Assembly (NCBI RefSeq): GCF_000247815.1
Contig: NC_021677.1
Coordinates: 7,022,447 to 7,086,446 of the forward strand
DNA: 64,000 bases
Origin: Ficedula albicollis
Lineage: Eukaryota > Chordata > Aves > Passeriformes > Muscicapidae
Direction of reading: 5' to 3'
Shown here piece by piece: positions 24,276 through 37,400 of this stretch. The translations under genes were made by a program, and so were the position numbers. Numbering within the stretch: position 1 is the first letter of the stretch; every line of letters begins with the position of its first letter. A model generated the notes under the pieces. That model made no database searches and had not been told where the DNA came from. It worked only from the letters and a program-made list of their open reading frames with translations.

Positions 24276-24712
24276 TGATGCCTGGAGAAGCTGGAACAGA
24301 GGCTAGACAGGGTTAAGAAGAATAAAATGGATATTTTTTGAAGGGCCTTCAAAGGCAGTACCAGTGCCACAGTCGTGGCCCTGCCCGGATGGCTCCAAGG
24401 TGGAAATACAAGAGGGCTTGGTCACGAGATCCCACTTTTTTATATGTTTTAGTCCATTTGCGTGCAGAAGTCAACTGTCCAATTAATGGCCTCAAATCAT
24501 GAAGTTTCATCCTTCTTGCTTGCTTGTTTGCCCTCTTCTTTTCACGTATTTTATGCTTAGGGCCTTAAGTCTGAAGAGATTGTCCTTGAGTCCCCAGCTG
24601 GAACAGGACTGTTTTGTCTTCACCACCCTGTGATAAGATCCTAGTAACCCTTAATGTAAAACTAAAAGCTGCATACCCAAGCAGAACAGAAAAACTGAAA
24701 TTTTAAGGCATT
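24276..24712. mobile_element. Probable solo LTR inserted into a CR1
   Basis: The insertion lies between the two halves of one CR1. It begins TGATGCC and has ...AAGGCA at 24705-24710, giving TG...CA termini typical of retroviral-type LTRs. The flanks 'CCTGG' (24271-24275) and 'ACTGG' (24713-24717) could be an imperfect 5-bp target duplication, but that would put two extra bases after the CA, so the exact right edge is uncertain. An AATAAA lies near 24321. No gag, pol or env-like coding sequence is present. I am not certain of the LTR family; an endogenous-retrovirus LTR of birds is the best guess. Confidence 0.6.
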
Positions 24713-24851
24713 ACTGGAAGTGTCCCAGTCCAGGTTGGAAGGGGCTTGGAGCACCCTGGGGTAGGGGAAGGTGTCCCCGCCCATGGGAGGGGTGGAACTG
24801 GATGAGCTCTAAAGGTCTCTCCCAACCCAGACCATCCTGTGATTCTATCAT
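24713..24851 (+). mobile_element. CR1 LINE 3' terminus, continuation of the interrupted copy
   Basis: It resumes with 'CTGGAAGTGTCCCAGTCCAG', 'GGTTGGAAGGGGCTTGGAGC', 'GGTGTCCCCGCCCATGGGAG', 'GGTGGAACTGGATGAGCTCT', 'CTCCCAACCCAGACCATCCT' and 'GTGATTCTATCATTT'. This is the exact downstream continuation of the CR1 piece ending at 24275. Confidence 0.92.
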
Positions 24852-25141
24852 TTCATTTTGGACTCTCAGCTTTCACCACCAGTTTCACGGAAAACACTGA
24901 TTTTTTTCCACACAGACCGCTTATCTTATTGGTACATGATGTAGTCAAAGTCTGATTATTTTACTGTTCTATTGACTGAGTTTCTATTTATTAATATAAA
25001 TTTCTCAGCTTTTCAGAGACACACTTTTGATTTCAAGGTACTTCCCAAATGTCTCCTCCTCTATTCAATCATATATGAAATTAAATTTCACTATTCAAAA
25101 ATACCCTCAAACGCTAATATCTTAAAATGTAGGCTTATCTG

Positions 25142-25143
25142 TA

Positions 25144-25157
<14 letters not shown>
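25142..25157. repeat. (AT)n leader of the hexamer array
   Basis: About eight AT units precede the hexamer array without a break, suggesting the array grew from this AT microsatellite. Confidence 0.85.
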
Positions 25158-25174
<17 letters not shown>

Positions 25175-26575
25175 AGATATAGATATAGATATAGATATAG
25201 ATATAGATATAGATATAGATATAGATATAGATATAGATATAGATATAGATATAGATATAGATATAGATATAGATATAGATATAGATATAGATATAGATAT
25301 AGATATAGATATAGATATAGATATAGATATAGATATAGATATAGATATAGATATAGATATAGATATAGATATAGATATAGATATAGATATAGATATAGAT
25401 ATAGATATAGATATAGATATAGATATAGATATAGATATAGATATAGATATAGATATAGATATAGATATAGATATAGATATAGATATAGATATAGATATAG
25501 ATATAGATATAGATATAGATATAGATATAGATATAGATATAGATATAGATATAGATATAGATATAGATATAGATATAGATATAGATATAGATATAGATAT
25601 AGATATAGATATAGATATAGATATAGATATAGATATAGATATAGATATAGATATAGATATAGATATAGATATAGATATAGATATAGATATAGATATAGAT
25701 ATAGATATAGATATAGATATAGATATAGATATAGATATAGATATAGATATAGATATAGATATAGATATAGATATAGATATAGATATAGATATAGATATAG
25801 ATATAGATATAGATATAGATATAGATATAGATATAGATATAGATATAGATATAGATATAGATATAGATATAGATATAGATATAGATATAGATATAGATAT
25901 AGATATAGATATAGATATAGATATAGATATAGATATAGATATAGATATAGATATAGATATAGATATAGATATAGATATAGATATAGATATAGATATAGAT
26001 ATAGATATAGATATAGATATAGATATAGATATAGATATAGATATAGATATAGATATAGATATAGATATAGATATAGATATAGATATAGATATAGATATAG
26101 ATATAGATATAGATATAGATATAGATATAGATATAGATATAGATATAGATATAGATATAGATATAGATATAGATATAGATATAGATATAGATATAGATAT
26201 AGATATAGATATAGATATAGATATAGATATAGATATAGATATAGATATAGATATAGATATAGATATAGATATAGATATAGATATAGATATAGATATAGAT
26301 ATAGATATAGATATAGATATAGATATAGATATAGATATAGATATAGATATAGATATAGATATAGATATAGATATAGATATAGATATAGATATAGATATAG
26401 ATATAGATATAGATATAGATATAGATATAGATATAGATATAGATATAGATATAGATATAGATATAGATATAGATATAGATATAGATATAGATATAGATAT
26501 AGATATAGATATAGATATAGATATAGATATAGATATAGATATAGATATAGATATAGATATAGATATAGATATATA
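25155..26575. repeat. (AGATAT)n hexanucleotide array, 236 copies
   Basis: A perfect 6-bp unit, AGATAT, is repeated from the first G at 25158 to the last G at 26568, i.e. 236 copies over about 1.42 kb. I see no interruption. Because 6 divides by 3, every frame is open or closed throughout; the apparent Asp-Ile and Tyr-Leu polypeptides on the two strands are artefacts. It sits about 300 bp downstream of the CR1/LTR nest. Confidence 0.97.
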
Positions 26576-28047
26576 ATTATTTTCATGTGTTTTTTCACAA
26601 AACAGATCCAGGTTAATGTGAAGATCAGCTTCCTGCTAGAATTTAAATTTTCCTAGTGTGTTTTGTAAAGACTGCGACTGATAGACATCTTTTATTGAAA
26701 GAGCATCAGTTTTGCAGTTGAGTGAGAATGTGAAATGCAGAGTGAACTGTTATTACTGAGGTCGTATCAGTTGTGAAGATACTATTTCTCATCAAAGGCA
26801 TTTAAAAGCAATTTTTTTTTAAATAATACTATGGATTAAAAAAAGGATGTGTATAAAAATTATGAAACTTAATTAATAAGGAATATCCTACCTCATAAAT
26901 TATAACTGCAAGACACTATTTGAGTTCTGTGGTTGGCAAAGATACTTTATCAGAAGTTTAAATATCTGCTAAAACCATACTTTATCATCATTTTTAATGT
27001 TAAATTGCATTTATTTTGCAGTTTTAATGCAATTCACTAGTAGCACAGTGTGCATAGCATTTTCCTCAGTTTTTTTCTCTCTCATAGACATTAGTGACTA
27101 GAAATAATCTAGAAATACTTGTACTGTGGCATTTGCTTTGACTACTCCAATCACCACCTTTTTCCCACTGCTTCAACATCAGAAATTCAGAAGGCAAAGT
27201 TGTCCCATTAGTTCAGTTAAGCTCCTTGCTGTACAAACTTTTTTGCTTTAAGTAACTAATTTTGGAGTTTATGTGCATAGGTATGCTTTGTCTGCTTAGA
27301 TTTTTTAAAAGAAATAAAATTAGATATATCTTGTAAGCTTATAAGGCTTTTCTTTTATGGTTTTCCATGTGAAAGGAATTGAGGAAGACAAAAAATTATT
27401 CATTTAACTGCTTAATGAGCTGGGCAAAGGGGCCGATATTATTATTTCAGATCTTTGAGGTTTGTATGTTGGTTGCTTTTGGTCTGTGACAATAATAGGA
27501 CAGATATTTCATTTGTATATGAAGTCATCAGCACAACTTTGGAGTGGAATAGCCATTTCTAAATACAACGACAGCCAGTATAGTAACAACTTTATTTACC
27601 CTGTTTTACCTCATACAGCTTTCTTGTGGGATGAAATAGAAGTTTCTCACTAGAACCTACATTTTCCTATTTGCACATTGGAGGAGGCAAAGACCACAAA
27701 AGTTCACGGTGTATTTTGAAAGTTTTGCTTTATCAAAGTACATTTGGATGATTTTACTCTCTCAGTGAACAGCAGTTGAAGTGGGAACAGGTGACAACAA
27801 GGAGACAGGAGGCCCACAGCCACTGAAGAATTGAGAGGAGGATTTTGGGGTAGCAAATGTGGGATTTTAGACCAAAATGTGGTTGTAGCCTGAAGTGAAA
27901 GACAAACGTCTCTAAGGCATATGGGAAGTGTTGATAGCCAAGCCCAGCAGAAGAAATCAATTTGAAGTCTTTTGTAAGCTCTTACATACATGACCTATCA
28001 TAAGTCACTTTCAAGATCTGAAATTAGTCTGTACTTAATGAACAAGT

Positions 28048-28102
28048 GGGATTTTTTTTTCTGGTTTTTTTTTGTTTTTTTGGTTTTTGTTTTTTTTTGT
28101 GT
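28048..28102 (+). repeat. T/G-rich low-complexity tract
   Basis: Several T8-T10 runs separated by GG or G, ending in a short GTGTG. Confidence 0.8.
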
Positions 28103-29277
28103 GCAGCATGTTATTTAGTATCTAGTGCCTTAATTTTTAGTAAGTTTGCCTCCCACAGTTGTAACACCTCTGGGAAGTCTGCACCTTTCGCTTTGTGTTT
28201 CAGCTTGGCACTGGGGGAATGTGACAGAAAAAAGGCTGTCTGTCTTCTCCCTTCCACCTCCCCAGAGCACTGTCGGCTGCCGTGGGGAGGGTGCCCAGGA
28301 CCTTTCCATGGATCTTCTCTGTAATTCCCTCACAAACACAGTGCTTGATCACATTGGCTGCTAAGAGACTGAACAGGCCGTATTTTTAACATGCTTATTC
28401 CATAATTTGAATATCTTTTAGCACAAAGATTTTTAAGGGATTATTGTGCTAATTAAATCTTATATTTGTATTGGCTGTGCTTGAGATTATACGGGATCTG
28501 CTTTTCCCATGCTGATAAGCATTTTTATTTTTGTTTTCTTCCTTAAAACTGAGTGCAGTCCACGAGCTGATGGATACAACCTTTATTCAACATCCTATTC
28601 CTATCATAGTAGTAGGAAGTAAACTCAGATACATATTATTTGAATGAGCTTTGATTTTGTTTTGGTTTGCTAATCTGATCAAATATTCAGAGGTTTAATT
28701 GCATTCTCCTGATCAGTAATGCTAATAATTATTTTAGTTTTATCTTATTATTGGCCACTATCAAAAGAAGTCCATATGATTATTGCATTGTATATAGTTA
28801 TTAGCGAGCTGGAGAAAGTTAAGTCCAACAGAAGACTGATTTGGCAGTAATTTTCCTCATAAATACAAAATAATTTTTTATTAGATTTAACATACACAAG
28901 GACAAGAAAAAAAACCCAAAAAAACTCTAAAAAGAGATAGATTTTGGGAGGATTAGATGAAGCAGCCAGAAGTCTCAAACAATGAACTTCTGCTTCTCAT
29001 GTAAAAGGGTACTTGTTAGGAATAGTGTGAGGTTTTATTTTTAACCTGTGATCAACACATGAAGTTGCCAAGGACCACAGTATTTCAAATTCTATATGAC
29101 TTGTTGTTGGGTATTTTTTCCCAAGTAAATATATTGCTGATATTTACATACCAGTAATTTTAAGTTTCTGCTTGTGCTCTGTTTAATACACAATGAAAGT
29201 TCCAGCCTCCTCATTACTCTGAACAAGTTTTTTATATAGTGAAAAAATATTTTTCACAGGTGACCTTGGTTTGATTT

Positions 29278-29311
29278 ACCCTGTAACTTCTGGATTAAGG
29301 AGTTACAGGGT
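29278..29311. repeat. Perfect 11-bp inverted repeat (hairpin potential)
   Basis: ACCCTGTAACT (29278-29288) and AGTTACAGGGT (29301-29311) are exact reverse complements around a 12-base loop. No gene is attached to it, and a function is not claimed. Confidence 0.85.
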
Positions 29312-32300
29312 ACTTCCTTAAGGACTTGGATTAAAGAGCTTCTAAGATTCTTTTGTAGACCAGATGTGCCCTCTTAAAAGGCAGAGTTCCCAGTGTTCTG
29401 CTTGGGTTACCTGAGGAATTAAATTTTCCATGAGAACCTGGAGTGCAGGAGCATCCCATATTTTCTTCCAAAATAGAACATTGTCCTACCCAACAAGATT
29501 TTATTTGGCTGGCTGTGGTCCAATGCCTGCTTTGTTTTAATGCATTTTGTGTTGAGATTCACTGAGATGAAGGCAGGCAGCAAAAGGGGCTCTCTTAGAA
29601 TGTGTGTTTCTTTAATATTTTAAGCTGGATTAAAGGAAAAATTGTTCTTTCCTTGGGGAATCCTCCCTTGGATCCCTCGCATCTATTCCAAGAGCTGATG
29701 CTCACTCGGCGCTCAAGCCTAACCCCCCCATGAGGGGAACAAAGCACAAAATGTTTGACACACTCTCCTCCTGATCCTACCCTCTCACGCAAGATAACTC
29801 CTCCTGAGCATGAGCTGGAGCAAGGATGGCATTTTGAGGTGTGTGTTCTTAAAATACTCCTGTGGGGGATTTCCCTGGGAGAACTTGAAAATGTTCTGTG
29901 AGGTTTGACACCACCATGGATGCAGACTGGGATGTGTGACAGGCTCTTGGTCATGCATGGAGCTGCTCTGAGCTGCTACAGCAGGCAGGGAGAGAAGGGA
30001 GAACAGTGCAGGGATGTGTCCCTCAGGCCTATCTCACACAAGAGGTCCAGGTGTCAGGAGAGATCTGGGATCCCTCTTCTTGTTCTTGGAGTTTGGGTTG
30101 GGTTGAAGTGTGTTCCCTGCGCTGTTCCCAGCCCCAGCCTTCCCCTGCCCCTCTGTCTGAGCTCTTTTTGCTTTGCTCAGTGATGTTTGCCACTAGGTCA
30201 CCTAGAGATTGCCATCCTTCACAGTTTTGATTAGTTTTTGGTAATCCTGGTGCTTTTTTCTATTTATTATTTTTTTAATTTTTGCCTAACTGTAGTGACA
30301 ACCTAGATGCTCCAGCTATTTTCCAGGTTAAATTGCTGATAATACTTCGAACTGCAATAATGCAAAAGCCTCCCTGTCATCTTTCAACAAGAGAGTTTTC
30401 AGTCATCTGAAATCTGCTAATGGATGGTTATCTATTTAAATCTGTTGCCAAAGTAATTAACCCTGAAAAGTAATTCCCCTTCCAAATCAAATCAGGTTGA
30501 TTTTTTTTCTGAATTTTTTTTTAAAATACAGTCATTCCTGCCAGTAAAGACCAGGATCCTTAAGAGAATTGTGAAAGAGATTTTAGAGTTGTGCCAGTTT
30601 CCTTCTTTCAGGCTCAGTGGAAGAGTATTGAGTATTTTTTCTCAGTAAAGATATCCCCAGCAATCATGGCAAGAGATTGTGTAATGATAAAGGTGTAAGT
30701 GGGAAAACAGCTCTTGTTGGATAGAAATCTTGTCCCACCCCACACCTCAGCAAGGCACTGATACAACATTTATTAAAAGAAAAGTTAAATATGGAGTTGT
30801 AAATACAGATGAATATGGGATTGGTTTCTTTTTTCTCCCCCTCCCAAAGGTTCATAGCTCAGCTCTGAAGCAAAAAAAAATGTGGCACATTGCAACAGAA
30901 GATGAGGGGACAAGATGGCAAGGCAGGAGGTCAGGGGGGCCAGAATATCTGGAGACAGCTGTTATTGGGCCCTGTTTAGGTTTTTCTATGGTTATGTAGA
31001 TTAAAATATCATTTTTCAGAACTGTGGCACATTTAGGGATTTTTGAGTATGGAAACTTCCTGCTGTTTGTTTCTACTGTGTTCCCAGGAAATACAGCTTA
31101 ACTCATTGCTCTTGTAAATAGGCAAGAGGATAGCAAATTATTATTCCAAATAGAACAGCTGATGAATTGCTGATACCTGAGCATAAATATCTTCTTAAAG
31201 CCCTCAGGACTAACTGCTCACTCGAAGGAGAGTGCTCAGGCACTAATGGAAAGATGTCCTGAGCCTTCAGGAAAATGTTGATGACCTCAGTAGGCACAAG
31301 TTTTTCTTTAGTCCTCAAGTGAGTCCTAGGCTCAGGAATGTAATAAAAATTTTAACACTGGAGCTGTGGTTTTTTCATACTTAAAAAAATTCCAAACCAC
31401 AAACCCTTCTGTTTCCCTCGAACACAAATGTGGAATCCTGCTGGCTAATTTGAGGAATTCTTTCTAAACTTTTACCTTTTTTTAATTAACATTTTTTCAA
31501 TTATAGCAGCCAAAGTCTAAAACCGCCATAGTTTTCAGATCATTTTCAGACTTCAGAAAAAAAAAATGTCTTCTCTGGTTTTCTCTTTTCCTCTTAATTT
31601 GTTCATTGGAAAGATGACATTCACAAGGGAATTTTGTACTTACACTACAATATGCAGCACAACTACTAAAAGTGTCATGGCTTTAATCATGTATGCCTTT
31701 GGAAAGACACCAACACCGGATCATTGCCCTCCAAAAGAGACAAAAAGGGAGAAATAGCACGAGATTGCTCCGTTCCCTCTGGCTGCTGTCTGTACTCTGG
31801 CTGGAGAATTTTCCCTCTCACTACGTGTGGCTTGAGACCAGTTGGAGAACGAGCAGCTGCAGTGTCAGCTCCTGCTGACATTTGCACTCACAAGGAGCCT
31901 CGTGCATTGGTCTGGTGTTGATCTCACTCTCAGTGACTAAGGCTAAGTGAAATCCTCAGGTTCAGTTCATCTTCTCAAACCAGGCCTGAATTCTCTTTCC
32001 AGTTTTAATACTGCAAAAGCTTTGAGCCTTGTTAAACTTCAACCCTGTACATCTTCAAAGGGCTGGGACTGGAGGGTCTTGAGGGTTCTGTGATTCTAAA
32101 TGCTTTAACTGAAATACTTGGAATTAAGAGAGTTGGTTGGATTTTTTTTCTGGAATGCAAAACACCAGAGTCACTGAGTTCATCATGGTGCAGATAAGGC
32201 AGGTCGGGGCCTTGTTGGAAGTAGCAGAGTTGGCAGTGAGCAGGTGGCAGGATGTGCTGGCTCTGTAACCTGGGAACCATGTTCTCATGAGGGCAGATAC

Positions 32301-33520
32301 TCTGCAGGCTTCAGTTTTGTTTTTGTGCCTGCTTAAATCCACTTATCCACATCATACAAGGCCTCAGATCACTGCAGAGGCCAGAATCACAAGCTTGGAA
32401 GACATAAAAGAGGACAGGGCCAAGGGTGAATCTCAAGACTGGCTTAAATGCAACTCCTGGAACAATCAGTGACTCCAGACTGAGAGTGCACATGGGGGAG
32501 ACCATTGAAAAAGGAAGTCCAGGGGAGATGGGATGGAGCTCTGGCTCTTCATGAGGATTTCCACAAATCTTGCTAACTTGTTAGCTCAAGCAGGTAGACC
32601 AGTCTCCTGAGAGACTTACCTTCAGGCTTCTGAATTCTTTCCCTTTTCTTCCCCTAAACTGGAATGCTTTGCCATTTATGCAGATGTTTTTCATTATTCT
32701 GTTAAGTTATGTAACAGAACAACTGGTTATATCCATTACTGTTCAATTAAGCTTTTTAGGTCCCTTTCAGAGGACAGCAGTGCCTTTCCAGAGTATTGAA
32801 TCCATCAGTATGGCATTGACTCAAACCTAAACAGGGGGTTTCACCATTTTGTGTGGCTAGAATTACTATTCTATACAAAAATAGACAAACCTGACACATT
32901 ATTTTTTGCTATGCTGCCTGTTCTCCTCATCCTTGTGATTATGAATTTACAGTGCATAAGCACACAAAAATAAAGTTAAAAGAATAAAAAGGCTGCCTTT
33001 TGCTGCATTCAGCTATGAAGAACTTAATGAAGTAGGTGGTTAAGGAAATACAAGTTATAACTTTTTTTTATAGATATTATTGTGAACTGCCATCTATGCC
33101 TGGAATGAGATTTATGCACAAAGATCTTGACTTCTACCAAATGTCTTCTACTGACCTAAAAACACATTATTTAACTTTGGGATTTAATGTGATTTTCTTT
33201 ATCCGCATCCAGCACATACCACAAAGAGTAACTTCCCATCTTCAGTGTGAATGCAGTTCTTTCCTTAAGACTTTGACCTTATCCCACCCTAATAAGAACA
33301 TCAAAGAAGTAGAAATGAAAGGTGCTACTTCTGGAAAACTACACATGTACAAGCAGTTTTAACTTGTGATTTTCATAGTTGGTTAGCCCCTGGTTTTGAC
33401 ATTATTTTAGGCTGTCTTTATTAAAGGAATAACAGTCCTTCAAAATATGTCATATTTAAAACATGGTGACAAAAGAGTTTCTATTTCTAGAAAAAGAAAT
33501 GTTGGGTTTTTCAGGTTTCT

Positions 33521-34416
<896 letters not shown>

Positions 34417-37400
34417 TCTTGCATGTCCCAAGCTGGGATTTGGGGATAGCTCATTTGTTTTCACTGGTGTGTTTGGCAGGAGAATGGAAAGTCTTCTGGA
34501 TTCTCTTTTAAACATTAGAATACTATTGTGATTCTTGCATTTAATTCACTACCTGGTGGGAAGAACATTGAATTTTTTTCCCATCACTGTAGTATATCAA
34601 GCTTTTAAATGCATTTCTTTGGTGCTTTTCTGCTTAGAGATGTTTGATAAAATGTGGATGAGCAGCCAGACCAAGGGATTGATTTATTTGGGTGTAAACA
34701 TAATTTATATAGGTCTGTAGGTACGCTCCTATCTGTGTATGTGCATACATATATATCAGAGAAAGCTACACATTTTGTAGACAATACAAATTGCAGGGTT
34801 TAAATTCTCCTAGAATTGTAGGAAAGCATTTCTGCTTTTTGATTGTGGTCTGACAGCATCCCAATCTCCAGGATGTCAAGTTTTCAGGAGAGAACGTGCA
34901 TGTTCCTTGAGACAGCTAGTAGGATCTAATAATGTTTGAGGGCTAAAAATCTGAGTCTGCTTAACAGCCTTCCTGATTGGCTTCCATTCCCATTTCCAGG
35001 ATGTAAATAGCATTTTAGCATTCTGATGCTGATGATAATTTGTGCTCGTGTTACTATTTTACAGTTAAAAAGGTGATGATTATGTTCTTCTGCTCTCTAG
35101 TTTTACCTGTGCCTAGGCAGAAATGTCATTGAATGCTTAATTTTTGTCAGGGCTTTCTAGAGACGATGATGATGTATTGAAGCACAGCCTCAGCTGCATT
35201 TCTAAACTAACCATATGTCCATTGAAGACTTGCATATTTTAGCAAAGCTTGGTTGACTTGATCTTTAAGCAAGCCTCAGCAGCAGTTTATAGTAGAGTTT
35301 TAAATGGATTAAATGTGAAGAGATGCAGATAGTGACTAAAATGGTTGATAGTAGCCAGCTGGGGATGGAAGGAGCTGACCCCGTGTTCCTGCCTTTCAAG
35401 TCTTGCTGGGGATTGGGATGCACAGCTTGACAGAGTGAGAAGACACTTTGAATATTCCCAGTTTGGAGGAGTAGGATGGTACCCAGTGGAGGTGGTTCTA
35501 GACTGCACGTATTTTAGCTATAGCAACGCAGATTTTTGTCTCTTTACTCCTACTTCTAGTATTTGCTGAATACTCTCTAAATGCCTGTGCAGCAGCAGTG
35601 AATCTTAATTAAGTGATGGAACATAACTGAAGAAATTAATAGTGATTCAGTGTACAAATGCCTGACCTAAAGCTGAAATTAACAGCAAATAAATTATTAT
35701 TGTTTCCAGAGAGTGTTTTCATTGTAGCTGTGGATTGGATATTCTGGATGTGGATATTGACAAGGGAAACCTTTGATCTGCTACATCTTTATCAAACAAA
35801 CTGAAAGGGAAAGCTGTCAAAGCTGGTAGGCTTTATGGCTGCCATAGTTAACTGGCAGCTTGCTAGAGTTAGACTTGACCTGTTCCATTTTAACACTTAG
35901 TTTATAAGTAGTGTGTATCCTACTAATTGCTACAGGAGCAAAACCACTTTTCTGAAAACCTAGACCTTCCCATGATTATCTGTAACTGACTAAGAGAATT
36001 CTGAAAAAGAGGTAGCACTATGATTTTATTGGTGATGTGCTGCTTTCAGGGAAGATTTTACATTCTGTTCATGCACAGAGTGTTTTGCATGTGGAGGTTT
36101 TAGAATGTTTCTATTGTCATTCCTTATAAAAAACCCTTGTTTTCCAAATAGAACATGCAAAGATCTTAATTTAGACTACTAAATACAAATGATTGAATAC
36201 ATCATGAACATGAGAAAATAACTCTGGCAGCATCTACTCTTCCCTCACCTGCACTGCTGGTGATCATCTTGATACCTGGTTTATGTTATGACTCAACAGA
36301 TAATCTGGATTTATATTTCTTGTAATAGATCCTCTGCAGGTTAGGGATGTACTGTAGAGGCTACAAAATTATTTTCTTTGGGGGAAGATTTATGTTACTC
36401 ATGGCTTAGAAGCATCTCTTTCAATGGGTGGGAAGACCAGCCCTTGCTTTGTAAGGAAAAAGAAATTCAGCAAGAGCAGAATTTTTAGGATTGGCATCTT
36501 CAGGTTCCATGTATAACCTTACACAGCAGCAACAGGGAATGTCAGGACATTGGTCTGGAGCTGGACTTTGGGGAACTGTTAATTTATTTGCTGTACAGAA
36601 GCTTTGAGGATTTATTTCATTGCAGCTTTTGAGCCTCATATTTTTCTGTAGGGAAAGGAACTGTGTTGGAGCATAAATTGGCAGCTTGAACTGACTTTCA
36701 GCAGTCAGAGGCAGGTTTGAATTTCACTGCTGGATTTTTTGGGTTGGTTTAGCTGTTCCCTGGGGCAGGTGTGGTCTGTGTTCAGGGGTCTTTTATTTTC
36801 TAACATTTTGCCAGGTGTTTAGAGAAAACAACTTGTCTCTGCGTCCTGGAGTGAGATATTTGTGCAAAAAGGGAAGCATGGAGGAAACACAGGCATCTGG
36901 GACAAATTTCTTCACTGCTGTATGAAATAAATCAGGCCTTTTCTTTCTTTGGGGATAATTATTAAGTTGAAGGTGGATTTTGTAGTGATTTTATTGATAA
37001 AAGCCAGGTAGGCATGGAGCCGCAGGGGAACATACAGACCATCCCTAAAGCAGGTTTCTAATCTAGGAAAAGGAATCAAACATTCCTTCATGTGTCAAGC
37101 ACTTCAGATTTCCCAAAGCTGAGGCTGACAATGAAATGCTTACTTCTAATACCCATTTCTTGGAACCTGACTGCTACTGGCAGTAGTTCCACTCAGCTGC
37201 CTAATTTCATGTGACTTCTCTGGAATATTATAGCCTTGATTTTGAAGCTAAGAGGTCTGTTTCTCCTATTGCTAAGCAGCCTGACTTAAAACATTTCACA
37301 GGAACAGAAGCTTTTTCTCTAGAACTAAATCTACAAGTCCAAGCACATTAGTACCCTTATTTAAAAAAATGAGAAAAAATTTAAACAGGTATTTCCAGAA

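Noticed and set aside
24972..26598. Very long open frames (Asp-Ile and Tyr-Leu repeats) on both strands
   Set aside because: They are translations of the AGATAT array; a 6-bp unit without a stop stays open indefinitely. There is no coding evidence outside the repeat.
32047..32100. Possible CR1 tail (GGACTGGAGGGTCTTGAGGG and TGTGATTCTAAATG)
   Set aside because: The resemblance is short and lacks the TTCCAACC core; it cannot be separated from chance.
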